Assembly: GCA_000729835.1 (NCBI GenBank)
Contig: JFHB01000318.1
Coordinates: 1 to 25,346, forward strand
Reading direction: 5' to 3'
DNA length: 25,346 nucleotides
DNA from: Atkinsonella hypoxylon
Taxonomy: Eukaryota > Ascomycota > Sordariomycetes > Hypocreales > Clavicipitaceae
Position numbers and translations under genes: made by a program. Shown here piece by piece: positions 19,773 through 25,346 of the stretch. Below the pieces are notes generated by a model. That model ran no database searches, was not told the DNA's origin, and worked only from the letters and a program-made list of their open reading frames with translations. Numbering within the stretch: the first letter of the stretch is position 1; every line of letters starts with the position of its first letter.

Positions 19773-22700
19773 AAGACTAAGTTGATTACGGAAGGTAATG
19801 AATTTCTGACCAATAAGAGCTTTAGTAAGTCTATCGGCAACTATGTCTGCTGTTAGTGTATAAGAGAGCTGGAAGAGGCCTTCTTTATAGGCCTAACGAA
19901 GCTAACAGTTGTGAACATTAACGTGTTTTAAAGCGGTCTTAATTCAAGGAATATTGAGAGTTACAAGACGAATTGTCTAAAGGTTATTGCATTGGATAAC
20001 AGGGGGTTAGTTGCTAATATCTAGCTTAAGACCTAATTAGTTAAGAAGCCTAGATACAGAGATTAAGTCTTTTGCTGTTGTAGAAAGAGCTAGAAGCTCT
20101 GCTTCTGTAGAGGAAGTTGTAACTATAGGTTGCTTAGTTGCTTGCTAACTAATTGCTCCACTAAAGAGACTAAAGAAAGAGCCTTATAACGATTTACGAG
20201 TTTCTTTATCGTTAGCGTAAGCAGCATTAGAAGCTACTACAAGCTCTTGTTGGTTGCTATTAGAGAATTGAATAGCAAGAAATCGAGTAAGAAAGAGGTA
20301 GATAACTACTTCTACAGCTACTTTATGGTGATATTTAGAGGGATTCTGAAGGTGCTTAGAGAGTCTAGATACAGCAAGAGCTATATCTAGCCTTATTATT
20401 GTGGAAGGGTAGTTAATAGAACTAATAAGCTTCTAATACTAGTATATCTGTTAAGAAGAGGCTTATTGCTAGTTCCTTTTAAGTTGTTGTTCTAGAATTA
20501 GGTAGGTTTTTTTAGGTATCTTTCTAGAGAGGAATTCGTTAGCAATTTTCTCTATATAAGAGTCTTATAAAAGCTAGGTCTTTTAAAGCTTTTAATTGCA
20601 GATAATTTAAATTCTAAGAAACTACTTTAAATCCCTTAGGATCTTTATTTTGTAACTGTCTTAAAGTCTTTATGCAATTCCTTATGCCTTATCCCTGTTT
20701 TTAGATTGGAAGATAAGTATAATATTATCTATAAAGTAGAAGATAACTACTGTATTTGAAATTATAATATAAGGGTCTTCTGTAACTACCTATAGTTATA
20801 GTTTTTAAAGAGTTAAAGAGAGATCTTTCTGCTAGAGATAGAGGGACCTCCTTAGGCTATATAGAGCCCTAAGAAGCAATAAAGCCTATTCTAGTTTCTT
20901 AAATCTATTAGGATAATTAATGTAAATAGTTTTATCTTAAAGACTATTAGTAAAGGCAGAGATAGCGTCTATTTAAATAGAATTAAGGTTGAATTTCATT
21001 AGAATTACTATAAGGATTTAAAAGGATCTAGCTGCAAGGGTTGCTGCATAAGTCTCTTTTAAGCTTATAGGTTAAAGGTCTCCTCTTATATAGATTCTAG
21101 ATTTAAATTAAGTAAGGTATCTATACTTATTGAATTTATACTTAAAGACCTAGGTAAGAGGAATTAGCTTATATCTAGTAGGAAGATCTATAACTAGTGT
21201 TAGTTAAAAGGTTCCCTTTTCCTAGTTATTGTTAAATTCCTTTATTGCTGCCTCTTTAAACTTGTTAACAAATTAGTGTTATTATAGCTCTTTCTAGTTC
21301 CTAGGTTTAGGGGGAAGAGTTTGTCAATAAAGTCTTTCCTTTATACCTAGTAGGAAGCTACTAGTAAAGGTAAAGTTAGAAGAATTATAGGTAGCTAGTT
21401 TTGCTAACCTATAAGGGTTAGTTAGTTGTAGAAGCTGTTAAGGAAGAGACTAAGGCTTTAGACTTAGTGTTAGTAACTAGGAAGGTTCCTATTGTTAAGG
21501 AGGTTCCTTATCTATAGAAGGTTCTATAAAGGAAGTAAAGTCTTAGTATTCTTTTAGGTTTAAAATAGGTAGAAGCTGCACTTCTATAAGTGTAGTTAGT
21601 TAGAAGTCTTTAAATTTAAAGGTTAATTTAATGTATACTAGAAGCTGTATTTAAACCTCTTGTTCTTACTAAATAGGTTGCTTTTTGTGTAGGTTGTAGA
21701 AGGAAGATTCGTTAAAAGTAACGTCTTTTACTCTTCTAATCTTGTTTTTTGTTAGAATCTAGATATAGAAGATGTTTAAGGAATTATAACTAACTAGGTA
21801 ACTAATCTCTATATAGGGTAAAGTTTTAAGTTCTCGTTTAGCTATATTCTTAAGAGCTTCTATTGTAAGAGGATAAGCTCTTTAACTAAAGGCTTTAAGG
21901 AAAGAGATATCTAGCTTAAGGAAGCTAGAATATCTAGTATCCTTATTGTTTTCGGAAAGCTAAGTGTAGAATACCTAAAAAGGGGTCTTCTAATCTATAC
22001 CTTATTAAGGGGTTCTATTATATAAGAATGTTGCTATTTTCTAGAGTTTAGGCTATAATTTAGAAGGTAAATTCAAGGAAAGCTGTAAGGTTCTAGCTTT
22101 AGTAGCTATTATACCCCTTAATCTTTTAGCTTAACTATTTTAGGCTAAGGTATATAGTGCTATTAGCTTATCTTTAATTCCTTATTGCTAGATCTAGGTT
22201 GTATAGTCTTGTTAAAGACCTCTTTTGTTGTCTTAATAGATAATATAGATATTTAGTTGCTACTGTCTCTTTATATAGTTATTAAAGACTTTAAGCTTTA
22301 AAACTAACTCTTATTAAGTTAAAGAAAATAAAGGATAATATATAATTATCTTTATAAAATCGTCCTTTATTAGGAGAGCTAAATTAAAACTATTGTATCC
22401 TTATTCTAGCTTAAAGATATTAATAAAGACTTTCTAGAAGGGCCTAGGACTAAAGCCTAAAGGAGGTTCTCTATTAATTTTCCTAGTTGCCTTTAAAAGA
22501 GAACAAGCTTTACATTTAATTTTTATAAATCTAGTAACTTTAGCTTCTATAGTTACTTCTACTAGGTGTTTAAGAGCTTCCTTATTAGAATGCCCTAATC
22601 GTTAATGCTATAGGTCTGCTAAAGCTAAAGAAGTTGTAGAAAAGGAACTATTAAGTTAATTGTTAATTTCGTTAAATTTAATAGTTAGTTGCCTATAGTT

Positions 22701-24044
22701 CCTTATTGTTTAGAAGAGGTTGCTTAAGTCTTTTGTAACCTAACCTATCTTTAGGTTCTAGTTGTATCTAGCTTATAGAAGCTTATCTAGGCTTACTACA
22801 TTAGTGTAGAATGTAGGAACAAAGGCAACCTATTAAAGTTAGAAGAGTCCTTTGTTAGTTCTAATAAGAACGCAGCTATATCCTAGAATAGGAAGGCTTA
22901 AATCTCCAGTAAAGATCTATTGTGTTGTAGTAGCTTCTTTATAATCTAATAACCTATCTAGGTTATTAGTTATATAGATATTAGAGCTAGAATTAAGAAT
23001 TTAGGAATCCCTTAGAGAATAAAGGGTATTTAAATTACTAAATAAAGAAGATAGATTAACAAAGGCAGAACTAATAACTAGATTTAAGGAAGAAGAAGAA
23101 GATCCCTTAGGAAGAACATTGTTGCTAATAGATAGGTTATCTCTTTTTAATGTATATATTACCTTCTTTATAGACTTATTGTTCTTAAGTTTTTGTTAAA
23201 TAGATTTAATAGTTTTCTTGTTAGATTTCTAGTCTTTTAGTCTATTGTTGCTTACTAAGTAATAACACTTATTATACTTATAAGACTTTCTATAGATATA
23301 TATAGAATTTAAATTCAAATTTAGTAGATTTAGCTGTTTTAAAGAAGAAGGAGCTTTTTAGTCCTAGAAGTTAGCAAAGAATCTATTGTTGTTAGCCTTT
23401 ATTTAGCTTTTAAAAAGATCTACAATTTAGTGGCTATCTAGTATCTTTTCCTTCTAATTAGGCTTATTAGAGATCGATTTATCTCTAATTCTATTGTGCT
23501 AATAGGTTAAAAAGGAAGAGTTAATTTGCTAAACAGCATTAAGGAAGTTTAAAGTTAGCTAAAGATTGTAGATATCTAGAAGATTAATTTGCTGTACTTC
23601 TAAGAGTACCTTCTTATAGGAAGTAACAAATTCCTTTATCTTAGTTCTAGAAGGGCTCTTTAATATAGCTTTATATTAAGAAAGTACTTCTTTTTTGTTG
23701 TCCTAAGATATTAGCTTTAATTGTTGTTAAAGAAAAAGAATCTACTTAGCAATATTGTGCTTGTAGCTAATAGTTTTGTAGTAGTTACTAACTATTTTAA
23801 CTATCTATTGTTAGATGCTGTTAAGTGCCTTCTTCTAGTTATAGTAGTCTTAGATCTTTATTTAATATTGTGTGTAGAGGAACTGTAAAATAAAGAATTT
23901 ATAGTTGTCTAAATCTCTTACTACAGTAACCTTTTTGTTAATATCCTTAGGTATTAGTTCTTATAGCTTAGTTAGTTCCTCTTTATCGTTCTCTATAGAA
24001 TCTAGGTAGTTCTAGACTCCTTCGTTTGTTGTATATTTTTTAAT
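19773..24044 (-). pseudogene. Copia gag-pol of element B, main part, inactivated by RIP
   Basis: Reverse-complement homologue of A's 4711-8990. Gag starts around 24044, protease NSS (from DSG) is near 22990, the integrase core lies about 22450-22100, RT about 21220-20500 and RNase H about 20270-19800. The protease and the integrase E-to-K change match those in A. The RNase H end is much better preserved than in A: it reads SSTEAELLALSTTAKDL and keeps FRNQLSLVD, with few stops between 19773 and 20200. The reading continues into 9808-9757 on the far side of C. It has the same domain order and length as A. Confidence 0.9.
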
Positions 24045-24485
24045 AACTAAAATCTAACGATTCTAGTCTCTTACTGTATAAAGTTAGTATTAAGCTGTTA
24101 ATCTAAGCTCTATAGTAGAATCTATAGTGAAAATCCAGTAGATTAATCAATAATAAATCTATAGTATAAATCCGTTTTGTAATTAGAGTTAAATTCGCTG
24201 TAGAATTTATTGTTAAATTTAGTGTAAATTTAAGACTAAAAATTAATGTTGTACTTTACTGTTAGATTTAAAACTAATGCTAAAAGAAAATCAAGAAGTT
24301 AATTTAAGGGAAATATTCTATTTTTAAAGATAAATTTAGAACAGAAGTTAGATTTTAAATTAGAGCAAAATCCGTGGTAAAAATCAGGGCGCTTTTAGTA
24401 GTATAACTACTTAATTTATTGTTAAATTGTTGTAAGTGTTATCTCTTTAAAGAGGTTAATAACTAACTCCTTCTGCTAACCCTCT
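24045..24485 (-). other. A/T-rich leader of element B upstream of gag
   Basis: Inverted counterpart of A's 4278-4710, with the same loosely repeated GTTAAATTTA or GTTAGATTT blocks. No ORF or RNA gene seen. Confidence 0.45.
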
Positions 24486-24510
24486 AGGGTTAGGGTTAGG
24501 GTTAGGATTA
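24486..24510 (-). repeat. Telomere-like TTAGGG array inside element B
   Basis: Three AGGGTT units and a fourth changed to AGGATT, at the same place in the leader as the (CCCTAA)4 of A and likewise in C-strand sense relative to the gene. Confidence 0.92.
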
Positions 24511-24537
24511 ATATTATATAATTAATATTAAAGAGGT

Positions 24538-24640
24538 TGTTATTGTAGTAGATAACGAGAAAGATATTATTGTTGTTAATAACAAGAAAAGATGTTATTG
24601 TTGTTAATAATAAGAAAAGATATTATTGTTGTTAATAACG
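24538..24640 (-). repeat. 28-bp hairpin minisatellite in the leader of element B (4 units)
   Basis: Units starting near 24538, 24565, 24593 and 24621, each a form of TGTTATTGTTGTTAATAAC. It has one unit fewer than A. Confidence 0.85.
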
Positions 24641-24801
24641 GGGAAATTACGTAGTATAGTGCAAAGCACGTAACTATATAATAAAAAGAGTGTTATTAAA
24701 GATACTAGGTATCTATAATAATAGAATAATGTAAATAGCTTTAGGGAGCTAAAGAAGATAATAGAGTTATTAAAAAGGTAAAGATGCTAAAGAAGGGCAA
24801 A
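24641..24801 (-). other. Leader of element B between minisatellite and primer-binding site
   Basis: Counterpart of A's 3934-4089, with GATACTAGGTATCTATAATAA (from about 24700) containing a GATAC...GTATC inverted repeat. No ORF seen. Confidence 0.45.
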
Positions 24802-24814
24802 CTAGGCTTATAAC
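24802..24814 (-). other. Primer-binding site of element B, half initiator-tRNA-Met type
   Basis: The + strand CTAGGCTTATAAC is the complement of GTTATAAGCCTAG, abuts the LTR and is identical to the site in A. Confidence 0.7.
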
Positions 24815-25340
24815 TATTAAAAAGGTAATAGAAGAGATAACAGAAGAGAGAGAAGATAAAGAAGCTTCTAGTGTGTAGAAGAGTGTAAATTGCTTGCTTT
24901 ATTCCTCTAACTTAGGAGGGAGGAAGCAGTCTATATATAGCTAATTCTAAGAGAGAAAGAAAGAGAAGAGAAGAAAGAAAAACAGGAAGGGAGATAGCTA
25001 GATACCCGAAAATCCTGCAGCTTGTAGAGCGAGAGAATTCCGAGAGATGCTAAGTGATCTGTTGCACTGCCTCTATAAGAGGGGCTAATATTAGTGTGTA
25101 TAGAGCCCTATAACAAAGGAAAGATAACAGACTAGATAACCTCTGTTGTATCCTATCCTGGTCTACTACACCTACTTGTTTCCTACACTTAGTTGTTGTA
25201 ACTAAGTTCCTTTGTTGTGCTACTGTTGGAGTAGTTGTGCTGGTAACAGCTGTTAGAGCTGATGTTGCATAAAGCTGGCGATGTTAGTATCGCTGGTGTT
25301 GTGGCCACTTTTGGCACTGGTGTTGAAGCTACTTTTGATA
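24815..25340 (-). repeat. 5' LTR of element B (526 bp)
   Basis: TATTAAAAAGG at its left to CTTTTGATA at its right on the + strand, the same length as the 3' LTR at 9196-9721. The distal end (about 25100-25340) is well preserved, with GGTGTTGTGGCCACTTTTGGCAC intact. It contains the TATATATA box at 24932-24939. Confidence 0.93.
24932..24939 (-). promoter_or_regulatory. TATA box of element B 5' LTR
   Basis: TATATATA in the same context as in A, downstream (in the - sense) of the CT-rich tract, which is purine-rich on the + strand at about 24950-24990. It would have driven B's genomic transcript leftward. Confidence 0.5.
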
Positions 25341-25346
25341 AAGGAA
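25341..25346 (+). repeat. Right AAGGA duplication and first base of the resumed 3' LTR of element A
   Basis: AAGGA (25341-25345) pairs with 9191-9195. The next base, A, matches AAGGAACTTAG in A's 5' LTR. The element should continue outside the window. Confidence 0.85.

Larger units (their letters stand above)
9196..25340 (-). mobile_element. Element B: full-length Ty1/Copia, - strand, same family as A, carrying element C
   Basis: Two 526-bp LTRs (9196-9721 and 24815-25340), primer-binding site, leader repeats, gag-pol frame and polypurine tract, all reversed relative to A. Removing C (9814-19767) and its extra 5-bp duplication leaves about 6.19 kb. It is bounded by the AAGGA duplication and inserted in the 3' LTR of A, so A and B face each other tail to tail. 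The two LTRs differ almost only by transitions. RIP damage is milder near the C junctions than elsewhere. Confidence 0.93.

Overview
The window looks like repeat-rich, AT-rich heterochromatin from a filamentous ascomycete (Pezizomycotina). I found no intact host gene, tRNA, rRNA or CRISPR array. Everything I can explain is LTR retrotransposon sequence. It is riddled with C-to-T and G-to-A changes, mostly at CpA/TpG, that turn Gln and Trp codons into TAG/TAA while leaving reading frames free of indels. That is the signature of repeat-induced point mutation (RIP). TTAGGG repeats, fungal-type Ty3/Gypsy and Ty1/Copia domains and RIP together support the host assignment; the species cannot be named from this.

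Layout: a five-deep nest, outermost first. (E) 1-1816, the + strand 3' half of a Ty3/Gypsy pol. (D) 1817-3397, the 3' end of a second Gypsy family on the - strand, breaking E's integrase region. (A) 3398-9195, a Ty1/Copia element on the + strand inserted in D. (B) 9196-25340, a second copy of the same Copia family on the - strand, inserted inside A's 3' LTR with target duplication AAGGA. (C) 9814-19767, a full-length Gypsy element of the same family as D on the - strand, inserted near the end of B's pol with target duplication TCTAC. Elements A, D and E continue beyond the window; base 25346 already matches the resumption of A's 3' LTR.

The Copia family (A, B) has LTRs of about 525 bp (ancestral TG...CA ends), a primer-binding site resembling the complement of the initiator-tRNA-Met anticodon arm, a leader carrying a 28-bp hairpin minisatellite and a short (CCCTAA)n telomere-like array, one gag-pol frame of about 4.3 kb, and a G-rich polypurine tract. 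The Gypsy family (C, D) has 243-bp LTRs, a single gag-pol frame of about 6.7 kb ending in a possible chromodomain, and an extra ORF of about 588 codons between pol and the 3' LTR. I do not recognise that ORF; it is the best candidate for something undescribed here.

All the genes are dead by sequence. Catalytic residues are altered in the Copia protease, integrase and reverse transcriptase, and every frame has many stops. RIP intensity is uneven: sequence flanking C, and B's RNase H end, is distinctly less mutated than the rest.
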